Shown here in pieces: positions 1 to 13,362 of a DNA stretch of 64,000 nt (positions are counted from its first letter, which is position 1; every line of letters begins with the position of its first letter). The position numbers and the translations under genes were made by a program. This DNA comes from Edolisoma coerulescens. Its lineage: Eukaryota > Chordata > Aves > Passeriformes > Campephagidae. The stretch covers positions 509,870 through 573,869 of the forward strand of contig VWZW01002761.1 of the NCBI GenBank assembly GCA_013397115.1. Direction: 5' to 3'. Under the pieces are notes generated by a model. The model searched no databases. It was not told the DNA's origin and saw only the letters and a program-made list of their open reading frames with translations.

Positions 1-3000
1 TAATCTTTTGGGAGTGTACACCAGACACCCACAGCTCTTTCCCTCACAGACATGGCAGTGACAACCAATTCAGTCTCTCATCAAACATCCTGATGAAAAA
101 CACACTGGGCGCCAAGGAACAGCAGGTTGTCTAACTACAGGGGAACCTCAACGAAGTCCAACTATACCTCACTACAGAGCAACTCCAGATCTGGGTTAAA
201 AAAACCCAGTAGCCATGAAAGGAGAGAATGGATGCTTCTTCTGGGAATATGACTCCATAATGGTGTCAGCTCCATAACCTGCACTGCATAATATATTTAT
301 TTTCAATTATTTGCACCTGAAGCTGTTCCAAAGACTATGGCATGAGGTTAACACAGTTTCATTTTTCAAAATAGCTTGTGTATTGAGCTCATGGTATTCT
401 CATTCTTAAGATTTCCATAATGTGTCAAGAATTAATGCTAAGTACAGAAACATCTCATGCTGCTAGAGTATCCATTAATCTTTTTTCCTGAAGTTAATAT
501 TTACCTTTGTTAGGTCACAGATAAAATTGAACATGCATGGAATTACTTTTTTTCTTTTTTAAAGTTTCTTGGATAATTACAGTAATGATGCAATAATAAA
601 ACCAATGAAAATAAGAAATATGAACACATACAGTATTTATATGATAAATTTAAAATGTTTGGAAATTTCGGGCAACAAAAATCTTTAATCCTTCTTTCTG
701 TAGTGCCATATGTTTCAGTTTTACAAAGTAGAGTGTAAGGTACTTAAGTGTATCCTGTAATGTAACCTGGCTGGATATATGATACGTTAAATACTATCAG
801 ATCAAGTAAAAAGGTGGCTTCTTCGCAGATAGTTCACTTGAGGTCACAAAGTTTTTGCTACTTTAATAATCCAAGCTGTTAAGTCAGGGAGAAAAAACAT
901 GGAATGGCAAGGGCAAGCTCCAATCTCAGAGATTCATAAATCCAAGATGTTCACTTCATATTTTAGTTCTAGTCCTGGCAGCCAAGATAAATTATCATTA
1001 ACTCAGAGATTTGATATTAGAGCAATGGTGATGTGCAAGTGAGCAAAAAAAGTGCACTAGAAGCAATATTGTAACCAGAGCATTAGATTTATTGAAGAAT
1101 ATTAAGGTTTTATCAATTCAGAGCCTTTACCAAATAATGTCAGTTCTCTGAGCATCAACCCTCTGACCACCTGCTCTTTTCCACGAGAAGTACTGAGTGC
1201 AGTAGGTCTGGTACAGAGAATGAAAGCTGTTGTCAGAAAGCTGCCATCTCTTTGTGCGTGTATCTACATCTTCTTTCTATTTTGCTTACAGAAAAATGGT
1301 GTGATGTCAGAATAACACACTATCAGTTGGGCCCGAGCCAACAGAATTAAACAAAGACATGGATTCCAGTAGCAATATTTTTTAAAAATGCTGCTACTTT
1401 GATCAGTAGCAGATAGAAAATTATAAACAATACTTTCAATGAACTTTGATTAACTTAAGTAAATATCCTAAAGCAGAGTCCTCCTGTAATACTGAGTTCC
1501 TACAGATCTTTTGAAAGAAAAACAGGTGCTCAGCAGGTGTCCAGGTAAGTGTGTTTATTCTTGACTAGTGCTAACATAGCTGGAATCTCATTCAGACTCT
1601 GAAAGAGAAGATGGTGGTAACTCTGTGAAGAGTAATTTCCAGAGGAGAAACATGCTACATTGCCAGCTGAAGTGGGTTAACTCTTCTTCTAAGATTAATG
1701 CAAACTGCACACTGCTTGTTCACGAGTCAGAATTTCCCAACATGCCTTATTCTGAGTTGCATCATCGGAAGGGAGCAAAAAGACCAACCCAAATCTGGTT
1801 TAGCATGTTATGACTTTCAAAAAGGGCTGAAATTTCCATGTCTGAATTGAAGGTTTTTGCTAAAGGGCTTAAGACAGGCAAGTAAACCAACAGCCTTTTT
1901 TTAGCAGCAAAGATAAATATATTTAGCATCCTGGAAGGCATAGAAACTGCAGCTGTGGTAAAACCAGATTTTTACGGCAGTCATAGCACTGATGGCTCTG
2001 TGCACACCAAATATTGGTGGTAGAGTCAAAAGTGCTCCACCTCTGTAGTTTGTATTAAATCAGGATCAATGAGCTATATTGCTATATTAGCAACATGTAA
2101 TTAACAGGCAATCAGTGGACAATGCAACCAGGATCAATATCAGCAATACAACAGATGGATCACTTTACCAGACACTTTAAAAGTGTTAATAAGCATGTAC
2201 AAGTTCCAAAACATCATTCTGTAACCAATTTTTAATCACACAATCACAGTTATTTGCAAACTACCCCAACAAAAGCTCAAGTTGCAAGCACACGTTGGAA
2301 CTGCATCTCCTACTTTCTCACTCCTTCTATAGGTGCCATGGCTTTTCCATCTTCACATGTGCCTGTTCTGCTCCAACAATCTGCTGAGATACCTTCTAAT
2401 AAGAAAGTCCCCTTAGGCCCCACTTACTGACCCCTCATTGTCAGCCCATCATAGTTCTTTGTGGCATCTGGTAGGGAGATACTCCAACAGTCCTTGGGTG
2501 GAGGTTGTAATATCAGTGAAACTTCTGGAAGTGTCAGTCTTGATTGCCACTCTGTTCATACTCCAGCATATCTTTCCACAGCCACACATTTTGATACTTC
2601 TTTCAGATGTCAAGCAGACTCATTTCTTGTTTGGAAAGACTTCTGGTAATCTGGTTTAATATGATTAATGGTTGATTTACGAAAACTTTTTTCATTTTAA
2701 TTTCCTCTCAGTGTTATCTGTTTTGGAGAAAAGACCTGTCTGGCACTTTCAGATATTACGTTCATATACACTCACAGTGTTAACCTATCATCAGTTGTTA
2801 TCCAAGCATTTTGTCAAGAGAGGACTTTTCAGACTACTTTACAGACAGGAAAAAAAGAGATTTTTTTTGGCCTGGACACCTTTTGAGTGCATTTGGATAA
2901 CTTTTCCCAATCTGAAATCAAGGGCAGATTATGTGGAAGAAGAGATCCCCCACCAAAATGTATCCCAGATTATAGGGTTCACATGAGATTTTGCATGTTT

Positions 3001-3814
3001 CCAAGATCAAGTCCTGCTCTTGATCAGGCAGTGCAGAAACTGTACCTTGGAGCCCTGTTTCTCAATATCATCCATTCTGGGCACTCCCTGTCTTCCACTT
3101 TCTTCCTGTACAAAGGATTTTTTTTGTTCCTTGCAAATGTAAATAAAGCCTTCTCAAATTTCAAACATGAATACATTTAGAGAATCAGAAGTCTTGGTTT
3201 TGGGTGAGTCCAACATATTGGCCACCATTTCTCTCAGTGACCTGCTTTCAATAATTTCTGATCTTTATGCTTACCTGACAGTAGAGTGCGGAACAACTTC
3301 TGATATTTCAGCGCCATTTGACAATCACAGAACAGTATCATCTTCATAGATATACTATTTTTTAGACTAAAGCTTTTCAGACTAATTATTACAACAGTTT
3401 TACAGCTCTTCAGTAACAAACTTGTTCACACTCTTTCTTAACGTTTCATGTCTTCATATCAGTTTCTTTTTAAATAATTTATAAATTATTAAATGCTGTC
3501 TTTTTTCCCCCTCTGTCTTCTTTTCCCAGCATGCCATAACTTCAAAATGAAAGTACATCTATTTTCCATTCCTGATACACAGAAAGTTGAGCTTTACACT
3601 TTTAAGGCTAAACCCTGTTTCATATTACCTGTCTCAAACATAAACATTTTTTTTAGTTTTCTGCCTGGTCATCACCTTGGTAAAAATCCATTCATATTTC
3701 ATTTCTCTCACAAAAACTCCTGTTCCAAAGTCTCAGAGTGCATAGAAAAGACTTCAGTATTTCATCAGGCGATGTGAGCTAAAACATTTTTTCCCCATAT
3801 AACAGATTTATGGA
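1..3814. other. Gene-free AT-rich stretch
   Basis: No gene or repeat recognised. Overlapping open frames at 2438-3180 occur in several phases and have no family signature. A perfect GTAAGT donor at 1545 follows a 39-base splice-flanked segment (1506-1544), which is too short to call. Confidence 0.5.
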
Positions 3815-3945
3815 CTATAAAAGCCAGAAGTACCCATTAAGGTGATCTAGTTTTGAATTCCTCAGTGAAAGAGACTGAAGTACTTCATCCAGTACTCCTT
3901 TCATGAAGTTTAACAACTTGATCAGATTATAGCTCCAAAAAATTA
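3815..3945 (-). mobile_element. Very old CR1-like LINE 3' fragment
   Basis: The pattern 'ccattaaggtgatctag' followed by 'cttcatccagtactcc' resembles the antisense 3' region of ancient CR1 LINEs shared across sauropsids. It is heavily diverged, and the limits are approximate. Confidence 0.4.
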
Positions 3946-6389
3946 TATTCAGGACCTGTGGGTTTTTTTTTTTTGTTATTTTTGCCTTTTGAACAGAACA
4001 GCTGTAGATTTTAGCTGTCCCATGAGTAAGGTGATTTTAGGATAGTATTCAGAGTACCTTGAATATTCTGGGGACTTTCAGCTCTGTTCTGGGGAATTTT
4101 GCATCCCTGGTTTAGAGAGTTTGAATGGCTGATAATCCAGAACAGAGTGTATCTGTTCCAGGAGCAGGGCATTTGAATAAAAAATTTGCATTTACTGACT
4201 ATTTTGCTAGATTTAGCATTTTGCCTTCTGGAACTTCAAATTGACACCTGAAAATCAGCAGTAACAGTTTTTTTCCTCTTATTAGAGGAGTTTGATGTAA
4301 TCCCATTAGAAATTATGCAGCAGAAAAGTAGGTGCCCTAAAACCGCCCACCCTTGCAGCCTGGTACTGTGTGCAGAAAATTGATATTCTGTTTAAAGAAA
4401 TGTCAGCAACATTTATAAACAAATGGGTCTGTGGATTTCCAAGATGTAGGACTTGTTTTGAAATTTGAAGTCCATCTTCATCCCTGTTAAACATTTGCAC
4501 AAAATATAATTTTATGTGAGTTTTCAGTTTTTTATTTAGAATAATCCCAACCCTGTGAGTTGTGGTGGTTTTTACTCTAAGTGTTGCCATCTGACAGAGG
4601 AGGACAGAGCCTCTCTGTCACATATACTGTTATTTATAGCTCTGATTTGGTTAGCAGAAACTGTGGGTATGAATTGACAACACATTGCCCTTCAACTATT
4701 TTTACTCTGCTCTAAATTTAATTGATACATATGTTGTATTTTTAATAAAATTATAACTCTGTACCTTTTATGTTATAAGGTATTTAATTGATTGATTGAT
4801 GTAATTTTATTTTGTATACATAAGAGGTGAAATGAAGATGAAAATAATGTTTTTATTATTCCTTTGGTAGGATGTTAATTTCCGGTACAAATATTGCTCT
4901 ACTTAAGATGAGAATCTCTTAAGGCATTCTGAGATTGTAGGACACATGTAGGATGCTGATGCATAGAGGTCTTTCCTTCTGATAAGCAGAGGTTAAGAAC
5001 TTCTAGATAAGTTGCTATAACCTTCTCTTACAAAGCTCCAAGCAGAGAACACAGAGAAAAAGGAAGGTGTTACATTCCCAAAGTCATGGGTAGAATTCAG
5101 CCAGCATACAGATTTTATTCACTATCAGGTTAGTTATTTCATGGAGGCACATATAGCCAGATATGCTTCCCTTAGGATATAAACCTGGTCATGTAGTTGA
5201 AATTTTTTAATGACGTTTCATAGATGGGCTTTCTGATTTGTCTTGAAGTCATTAATAGATCTAATCCTTGGCTTCCATTCTAGACACCGTCAAAATAACA
5301 TGGAAATTCTCTTTATGCAAATATTTTATGTGAATTGAAAGTTAGCTAAGAATTTTACATTTTGCTTTTTCTGCTTTTTTCTCTTTTTGAAGCTAAGGGG
5401 CATGCTTACCTTTTTCCAGTTGTCCAGTAGTTATCCCATATTTTCTAAGTTCTCAGAAGTGTGGAGATGTTATCTGTTAAGATTGTTAAATATAGCGGGA
5501 GTAATTGCTCTGAAATCACCCAACATATTTAAGCATACCAAAACCTGACCCTTTCATATTCTCGTCCTTCTTTTCCAAATGTTCACCCATTGTACACACT
5601 TGAAAGGTGGGATAAACTGTTCTATATCAAGCCACAAGCTGCAGTCCTTCTCTTCCCTCAGATACTGGACATGCAGCTTTTATTTAAGTCCTGATGTTCT
5701 GACTAAAACTGGCTACAACTGCATGTATACTTCTATCACTTTTTGAAGAAGTTGTACCCTAAGGTGTGTCTCCAAAAACAGAGTTAAATTCTCTTTAAGT
5801 GTGTAAATCAGGCATTCATATACCAGATGGTCAAAAAAACGTAGTGAACAACAGGTAGTGGCTGATGAATGAGAATCATTACCATCCAATTTCTGTCAAT
5901 GATAGCTGTTTTGGGCTTAAGTTTTCTTTCATCACACCTTAGAAGTAACATTAAATGTATTGAAAAATAAACATTTTTTTTTTTTACTAATGCAAAGGAG
6001 ATGAAGTATTTTAATGCCTTACATATTTTCCTTTTGGAAATTAGTGTGATTTGGAAGGTGTAACTTCTCTTGGCTCAAAGCTAATCATGTTAATGAGGCT
6101 GAGACCAGGATAAACTGTTCTAATACTGCATCTTTTTGCCCTGCTGATAAGGCAAAATGCTATTTCTTCAGCTAATCTCTATGAGTGGTATTGCCATCAA
6201 TATGGGGCAACTGGAAAGCATCTGGCTGGAGAAATGGTGATGAACACTGTAATAAGGAAGTGCATAACGGGATAAAAAAAAATGTCTAATAGCTGTATAT
6301 TTGTAACGTAACAGTAACAAGAACTTCCCTTTCCTTCATCCAATTATAGATGTGGTTTTGAGAAACAAGTAATAGAAGGAGAGAGTGGC
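3946..6389. other. Gene-free AT-rich stretch
   Basis: Nothing recognised. A minor ATTG repeat lies at 4786-4800. The open frame on the minus strand at 4306-4590 has no domain or splice support. Confidence 0.5.
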
Positions 6390-6678
6390 TGGAGTAATAG
6401 TGGATGGGGCAAAAGCCCAGGAGATGGCTTTAAACTGAAAGACAGTAGGATTAGATACAATATTAGTGAGGAATTCTTTACTGCGAGGGTGTCAAGGCAC
6501 TAAAACGGGTTGTCCAGAGAAATTGTGGTTGGTCCATTCCTGGAGTTGTTCAAGGCTGGTCTGGATGGGGCTCTGAGAAACATGCTGTAGAGGAAGGTGT
6601 CCCTGCCCATGGCAGAGGCATTGAACTAAATAACCTTTAAGGTCCCTTCCAACCCAAACCATTCCTTGATTATATGAA
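6390..6678 (+). mobile_element. CR1 LINE 3' fragment
   Basis: A typical avian CR1 3' end: 'ggctttaaactgaaagac', 'aattctttactgcgagggt', 'ggaaggtgtccctgcccat', 'ggtcccttccaaccc', ending in a degenerate terminal repeat. It is 5' truncated and has several changes, so it is of moderate age. Confidence 0.9.
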
Positions 6679-9600
6679 GATAGGAGGATGAACACTTGTA
6701 ATTCCACAAGGTGACTTCAGGATCCATCCCATCTGTTTTTTTTCTGGCAGTGGCAATTTGTCAGAGATGTGGATCACAATGTACAGCAGCCGAGCAGGAA
6801 CATGTACGTCAAATATACAATTAGGCTTCTGAGAGCAGCTGCAAACTCCTCACATGTTCACCTATTATTGGCTGCCCAACATTTTTTTTTGTTCCCTGGA
6901 GTTTGGGTAGAGCCCTTTCCCCTTGCCTTGCTCAGGAAATACCGGGTACAAGCAAACACTGAAATGACCGGTGTTTATATGGACTGATTCACATTCCTCT
7001 TCCCAGAGAGGCAGCAAGACCAGACCATCAGCACAAGACCATGTTGAATACAAGGCACAACTGCTTGGTAATCAGAAGCATATGGCACCAGTATATGATC
7101 ACCCTAAGAGCTGAATGAGCAAGGAGAGCTCCTGGCTACATTCCAGGGCTGAAACAGGCAGGTGACAGTCAGCCAGGATGATCCTATGTAGTAGAGGTCA
7201 CACAAATCAAAAGAAGGAAAAGCAAAACAGTGAGGTAACTGTGAAAGGTGTATGCAGAGATTTTAGTCCATAATGCTACTGGTGGTGGTTTGAACCAGGG
7301 CTTCAGTAACAGGTGGACTTTATTCCATGCATTAACACAATAGTGATTGACAGCAGGAAAAATCTGTGGATGTGACCCATTTGAATATGAAAGCTTATAC
7401 CCCATTATGCAACTCAGGCAGGCAGCTGGAACAACCACAAATCCATGGCTGAAATGCAAAAAAGTAAATTTATTTCATTACCTAGCTAACCGGAGGATTC
7501 TAAACCAAAACCTGGGCAGAGACACAGGAGTGGGAATGCAGGAAGCCTCAGATTCAGTCCATCCTGAGGGATGGCAGGTCTGTTCTTTGCACCCACTTAT
7601 TGAGGGCCCAAGCATGCAGAGCTTGCACCCACACTATGATCTCTGTGCTTTTCATGATCTCTCAGCTCAGATCTTCTCTCTCCCAGAACAGGGAGCACAA
7701 GCATGTCCCTGAGAGTGCCTCCAAGCCTCTCAAAACACTTATGTTATCTCTACACAGAAATTCTACTTCTTAGACAGAGGATAGACAGCAGTAGGCATAA
7801 TATATGGGATTTCCCACACTGTTATTTTCCAGATATCCATCTGCAAGATCACTTGAACAAATCTACCATCCTCCTTGCCATTTTTGTGCTCTTTACCCTT
7901 TCCTCCCAACACCCACATCATATTTTAACAAGGCACTCTGCAAGGGCTATAGTGGTAGAGAAGACCAAAGTTTCTCTCTTCCAGCCAGCACTAGCCACTC
8001 AGTTGCTGCAAACCATCCAAATTCCACTAATTTTAAAGAAAACTGTATTAATTTGCACTAGCTGAATAGTTGTTCCAGATGTTACAAAGCAAACCCTACT
8101 GCTTCTTATTTTTCTTCGAACGACTATACTTTAAAGAGTCTCTGTAACCAGTAGGTGACAGCATAGTGTCACCAGAAAAATTGAAATTATTAAAACTAAC
8201 AAGGTGAAAACACAGGAGCTATTTGGATTGTGTTTTGAGGGGTTTTTTTTGGTGTGTCTTCTTTTTTGGTTTGATTTGAAGTTTAATTATATAGTCAGAC
8301 CTTACTATCATTGCTTCGTCATGTTTTTTTTCTTTGTTAAGCAATTATTTTTGTTCTATTTATCAATTTTTTAATTCTTAGGAATAGTTAACCCATGGGC
8401 TTTTGCTGGCAAAATATCTCTGGCAGTATTTTCCTGCCAAGAAAGAAAGAGATGATGGTATTTTTCCATAAAGATAAACCACATTACACTGGAATATATG
8501 TCAATAAATCTGTAATATCTATTACAAAGGATTCTATATTGTATAAAATTCTTGCTTAATGTTTTAGGACATAACCTAAAATATTCTCACTAATGAGAAC
8601 AAAAATAAAGTTTTTGGAAAGCTTCTTGGCAGCTTATTTTTTTCCCAAAGCAGATGTTTGCTTTTGTTTTGTTTGGGGGATTTCAGAGACAGAATAAAAG
8701 GCTAGTTAAGAAAGTCCATTAAGAAAGATTTATACTACGTAAGATGCACAAAAAAGCAGCAGGCAAAATGCTAAACACTCTGAACAGTAACAGGCATTCT
8801 GCGAAAAAAGACAAGTTTCATTCCCTGGTGCAAATTCCCCCTTTGCCTCATTTTTTTTCTTTTTTCCTTTATGCTCTCTGGTGTAATAATCCCTCTGAAT
8901 ACCTATTTAACATCTGCTATGGTATGCGATTTGCTCTGACGAGTGAATTGTTTCAGTCTTGGTGAAGACAATACCTAGGGACTTGGAAATTCCTGGGCTG
9001 CTTGACTATGTTATGTACCGAGCAATCCTAAGCAGTAGCATGGTTAATTAAATTGCATTTAAAGGCATTTCACACTTGAATTATGTATGTAATGGCATAG
9101 CAATACAGTGCTAATAGAATTTCTCTGTGTAAGGACCAAGTTGTATGGCTGTAGGTTTGCTGGTTTGCGGTGGGTGTTTTTTGGGGGACTTTTGATGTTT
9201 TGGTGATTTTTGGATGGTGAATGACTTTGCAATAATATGTATGAGGGAGAGGGGGAGTTGTTAGACACTTTCTATAGACATATTTTCACTAACTTTTTGA
9301 CTGGGGCATCTTCTGCTCTGGGCCAAGTAGCTCTGATGACTGCAATAAAGAATTATCCAGCCATACAGAGACCATCACTCTGCTCCTTTGAGTAGCTGAG
9401 GAACAAAGTCTGATTTCCTGATAAAATACTTCTGTGTGTATTTTGCATTACACCACCTACTAGCTTTGCTGTGCATTTAGTCACACTAGAGCTCCTCCGT
9501 AGGATGAATTGTGATGGAAGGGAATCTCTATGCTAAAACAAAACAAAAGAAAAAAACCACAACCCTCCATCCCTCTGCTGCTGTGGAATTATTTTAAAGA

Positions 9601-9883
9601 AAATACCTCCATGCAAAACCGTGTGTTTTAATGTGTGGGTGAAAACTGGACTGTTCTATTGTAATGAAGACCTTGAAAGTCATCCTCCTTACCTCTTGGC
9701 AAGTTTCTCTGTATACTGAATAACTGCAATGTTGAAAATGTAGAATGGATATAATGTTTTTATTGCACCTGTGTGCATCAAAATCCCTTTCAAATTGAAA
9801 AGGGTGCTCCAGATCACCAGAATGGTCTTTCTATGGATTCTCCCCTTTCCTACTGGGCTGTGTTTTCCATGGAGATCAGAGAG
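6679..9883. other. Gene-free stretch with a slightly higher-GC block
   Basis: 7.1-8.1 kb has higher GC and several overlapping open frames (7347-7712, 7703-8065) in different phases. This is typical of an unrecognised repeat or chance. I see no LTR ends or protein family. Confidence 0.45.
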
Positions 9884-9917
9884 GAGTGAGTGAGTGAGTG
9901 AGTGAGTGAGTGAGTGA
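9884..9917. repeat. (GAGT)n microsatellite
   Basis: About 8.5 perfect GAGT units sit at the edge of an antisense CR1 ORF2 remnant, interrupting the reading frame of that remnant. Confidence 0.97.
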
Positions 9918-10545
9918 CCTCCATGTGATCCATGCAAAGTCTCAGAGGTAAGAGACAGGGTGGTATTGGCTTTCTTCCAGTCTTCAGGAACCTTCTCCAT
10001 TTGTCATGACCTTTCAGAGATAGTCAAAAGTAGATTTGCAATGGCACTAGACAGCTTCATCAGCATTTGTTTATGCATCTTACCAGGTTCCACAAGTTTA
10101 TGCAAGTCCTATTGATCTAAATCTTCCTTAACCTGACCCTTCTCCAACAAAACTAAGCCTTCCTTGTTCCAAACTTTCCCTCCAGAAAACTGGTTTTACC
10201 AGTACAGACCAAGGCAAAGAAGGCATGGTCTTGTAGAACACCCCATCAACTCCTTGATCATGTGTGTTAGGAACTTTTCATCAACGAACTCCACAAACCT
10301 TTCAGATTGTTTTCTGTTGGGTGTTTTTTTGTTTATTGTTTTTTGGTTTTTTTTAACCGTGTGATGTCCCTTCAGCAGTTGTTGGGCTGGTTAGGCTTTC
10401 CTGTTGAGTTTGAACTGTAGCTTGCTTTCTCATCTACACGCATACCTGAGAACCACGGCAGCCATGTCCTCTTCCAGCACATTAGATTTATAGCCATAAG
10501 GAATTGTCTCAGTATTGCTTCCTGGCATGGTTAGCAAAGCAAGTT
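9915..10545 (-). mobile_element. CR1 LINE internal fragment (ORF2, before and at the start of reverse transcriptase)
   Basis: On the minus strand the start of the RT region is visible as VPEDWKKANTT, followed after a deletion by SLTSETL, matching the conserved PEDWRKAN and VSLTS blocks of CR1 reverse transcriptase. The segments to the right resemble the linker between endonuclease and RT, which describes Ala-Phe-Phe-Ala-Ser-Val-type sequence in intact copies. Frames are broken by indels, so the copy is dead. The right boundary is approximate. Confidence 0.7.
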
Positions 10546-13182
10546 ACTATATTCCACAGCCTCTTTCCGAACTTCACTCAAAGTATGTCTTAAAAAAGTA
10601 AAAGGCACCTCTTCCATATATGAAGAAGATATACATTTTCCCATCTACTGAAGGAACAAATTAAAAAATAAACAGTATAATAGCACCTCCTGTGTCTGCA
10701 CCAATACATTTCAGTAATCAGTTTCAAACTTATTAAACTCTGATAGTAGATGTTCTACCAAAAATGGAATATCTGACACATTGGTGATTAAAACTTCTAT
10801 AATGTCATCCTTCAGGTAAGGCAAGTCTAGGTGAATTCACTGCTATGAAAATACTTCCTTATGAAATTGTACACATGTAAAAAACCTTTGTTAAGACATA
10901 TCTGATTCTAAAGTTCTGTGGGAGGAGAGGCCTGACAACATACTTGAAATTGAAAGAATACCTCATTTGATTCCGCCAGAATAATTTTGTGGAAGTATAT
11001 GAATATATAAATATATGTGGAAATATAAAAATTTTGTGGAAACCTATAAATAAGGTTGCATAAAAGAACCTGACTGGATTAGCACTGGGGATTTCTTTCC
11101 CTATTAAAAAAAAAAATCACAAACAGAAATCCTATGCAAATTTTAATCCATGTCTGCCTTTTTATCTCCTTTTCCTTCTTCCCCCAGCAATTTCTGAGCT
11201 CTTTGATAATTTTCAAATAAATTTAATAGACCGTTACAGTTCATCAGGACATTTATTTTTACCAGTTTCAAGAAAGCCATCAATCAAATAAGTGGCTGTC
11301 TCATGGTCCTATTGAGTAAAATGTAGTGTGAAATGAACCTTATACACACATATATATATATATATTTGGCAATGTCCAGATAGCAAATCAGCATTAATGC
11401 AGTTCTGTAGTGGAGTGCGACCCACATGAGAACAGGAGTCACGATATGTGCTGGACTCCGGGATAAACTTGGAGATATTGAAGTACATAGGTTCTTGAGA
11501 AAATTTTGGAAGTTTGAAATATCTTAGAAGAAATATAGGAATGAAGGAGACAAATCACGAGGAAGACAAGCTTCATTAGTTTTAGCAGTCATTGGAGCAT
11601 CTTCTTGCTAACAGAAGCAACTTGAATATTGATTCTGCTCCCAGGTGGTGTCATTTAGGTGTCTTGTTGACAGGACAAAAGCAAATTCCTGTTGCTGCAC
11701 TAGACCACAACATGAAGACGTCAGGTCTCATTAGAAATTAGGCAAGACTACCAGAATAGACATGGCATGTGTGCTGCTTCTTCTAAAAGGCTGCAAAGCT
11801 TTCTCTCAGAAGTTTGTGGTAGTGAAAAAAAGATAAAGGCAAAAATCTTCCTACTATTTCACAGTACTGTTGTTAAGGAAATGCAAATCTGTGAGCCTCT
11901 AAGACCCAAGGGCTTTCTCCACTTCAGTCTTTGTGCTGCTGCATCTGTTTGTAAGTGTGGACACAACAAAGCTGAGACTATACCTTAGAGAGGCCAAGAT
12001 TTGCGATACACACATTCCCAGCCTCACAAACTAACACAGACAGAGAGCAGTGCCTTTATTGTCCACTAGATTAACACCTGTGACCTGCACAGACATGGAC
12101 AAAATAGACTGCAAGCCTTTTTTCTCCTCTCTGGCTCACCATGCTTTCCGATATGTGCACATCCTTAGCCTCCTGATCCACAGACACGTAAGTGTCCACA
12201 AGTCCCTTGAAAGTGGACCACACCAAAAGTCCTTTCTGAATCCATGCCCAAATTCTCTGTCCGTTTTCTAGCCCTCAGCTCTGCTAGTGTGAGTTTTGTA
12301 AGACTGGTCTCCACCTCTCCCACTTTACTTCACTGGCAAGTCATCCCATGTACCCACACATGTAACAAAGAGAAAGGTCACCTGGAAAATATGACAATTC
12401 AGGTGGTAATCAGGGGTGGGGCTTGGCCTGATCTGCAACTTGTTTACATAGATCTTACACCTTTTAATCCCCTTTTCCTTAATTTTTACATGCTTCCTCC
12501 TTCCCAACTCTCTTTGATCCAATCCTTTACCATCATTTGGCCCTTCCCCTAAACATTTCAGAAGTTTTGCACATTCACTCCGTCCCAAGATATCCTATGA
12601 CAAATTTTACACTATGGTACCAGCTTCCTCAAACATCCAGTAATAATTTGGGTTCATATCCCAATAAAGCTTTCTTTTCTCCCTAGAAGACCCATGGCAG
12701 TCGAGCTACACTTAAGTGATTCCTTTACTGGCCCGTCCATCTGTGACCTGAGAGCTCTCATCCTTCACACCATTTCTGATGCCTCAGTGTCATTACAGTT
12801 CATATCTTTCAGTGTTCAATTTTTTTATTCTTCTTGTCTCTTGACTTTGGTCTTGTTTTAAGTAATACTGCTGTCAACCTCATAGACTGGATGTTCCTGC
12901 ATTCAGGATATTCATCTATCTCTCCATTCCACACACTCTTAGATCTCAAGAGTGACTACGATTTTTACTCTTGTCCTGTGTGTTCCTTTATTTTCCATCT
13001 TTAAATGTGTGTGTGAGTCTTGTTTCTCTCATTTTAAAATAAACTTCTTCATGGATCTCTTCTGCCTTTTGAGAATATTAGAATCTTTATTCTCAATTAC
13101 AATGATTTTAAATACATTGGCTTGATTACAAAGTGTTAAGATGTATTGAACCTGATCACCAGAGGGACAGTTACAGAATAAG
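10546..13182. other. Gene-free stretch, possible unrecognised repeat at 12.0-12.7 kb
   Basis: Holds the TA repeat at 11.34 kb. The block 11.98-12.72 kb is C-rich and ends with a CCCAATAAAGC polyadenylation-like motif at 12661-12671, which could be part of an LTR, but no TG/CA ends or target duplication were found. Confidence 0.4.
11341..11366. repeat. TA/CA dinucleotide repeat
   Basis: A short run of TACACACA followed by TATATATA, about 26 bases. Confidence 0.85.
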
Positions 13183-13362
13183 AATAATCATAGAGTAATT
13201 TAGGATGTCAGGAACCTCTGGAAAACAGTCTGTTCAAACTCCTTTTCAAAGCAGTGATGCTTTCAGAGTTAAATCATGTTTCTCAAGAATTCATCTAGTC
13301 AAATACTGAAAACAGCCAGTGATGTAGCTTCCATAACCTCCATAGGAACTGTGCCAGGGTTC
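13183..13362 (-). mobile_element. CR1 LINE 3' fragment, diverged
   Basis: It begins with 'aatcatagagtaatttagg' (antisense terminal repeat). The remainder matches antisense CR1 ('caaactccttttcaaagcag', 'cataacctccataggaactg'). It has many substitutions. Confidence 0.75.

Noticed and set aside
1506..1544. 39-base plus-strand segment between CTACAG and a perfect GTAAGT donor
   Set aside because: Too short. Two frames are open and there is no partner exon.
2438..3180. Several overlapping open frames of 60-104 codons
   Set aside because: They overlap in different phases, have no domain, and carry no consistent splice sites.
10722..10815. Plus-strand segment of 30 codons with CAG/GTAAGG donor
   Set aside because: Only 18 of 30 codons are purine-first, the acceptor is weak, and no partner is in phase nearby.
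11980..12720. Possible LTR ending in an AATAAA motif
   Set aside because: No TG/CA termini, target duplication, primer-binding site or retroviral frame could be found.
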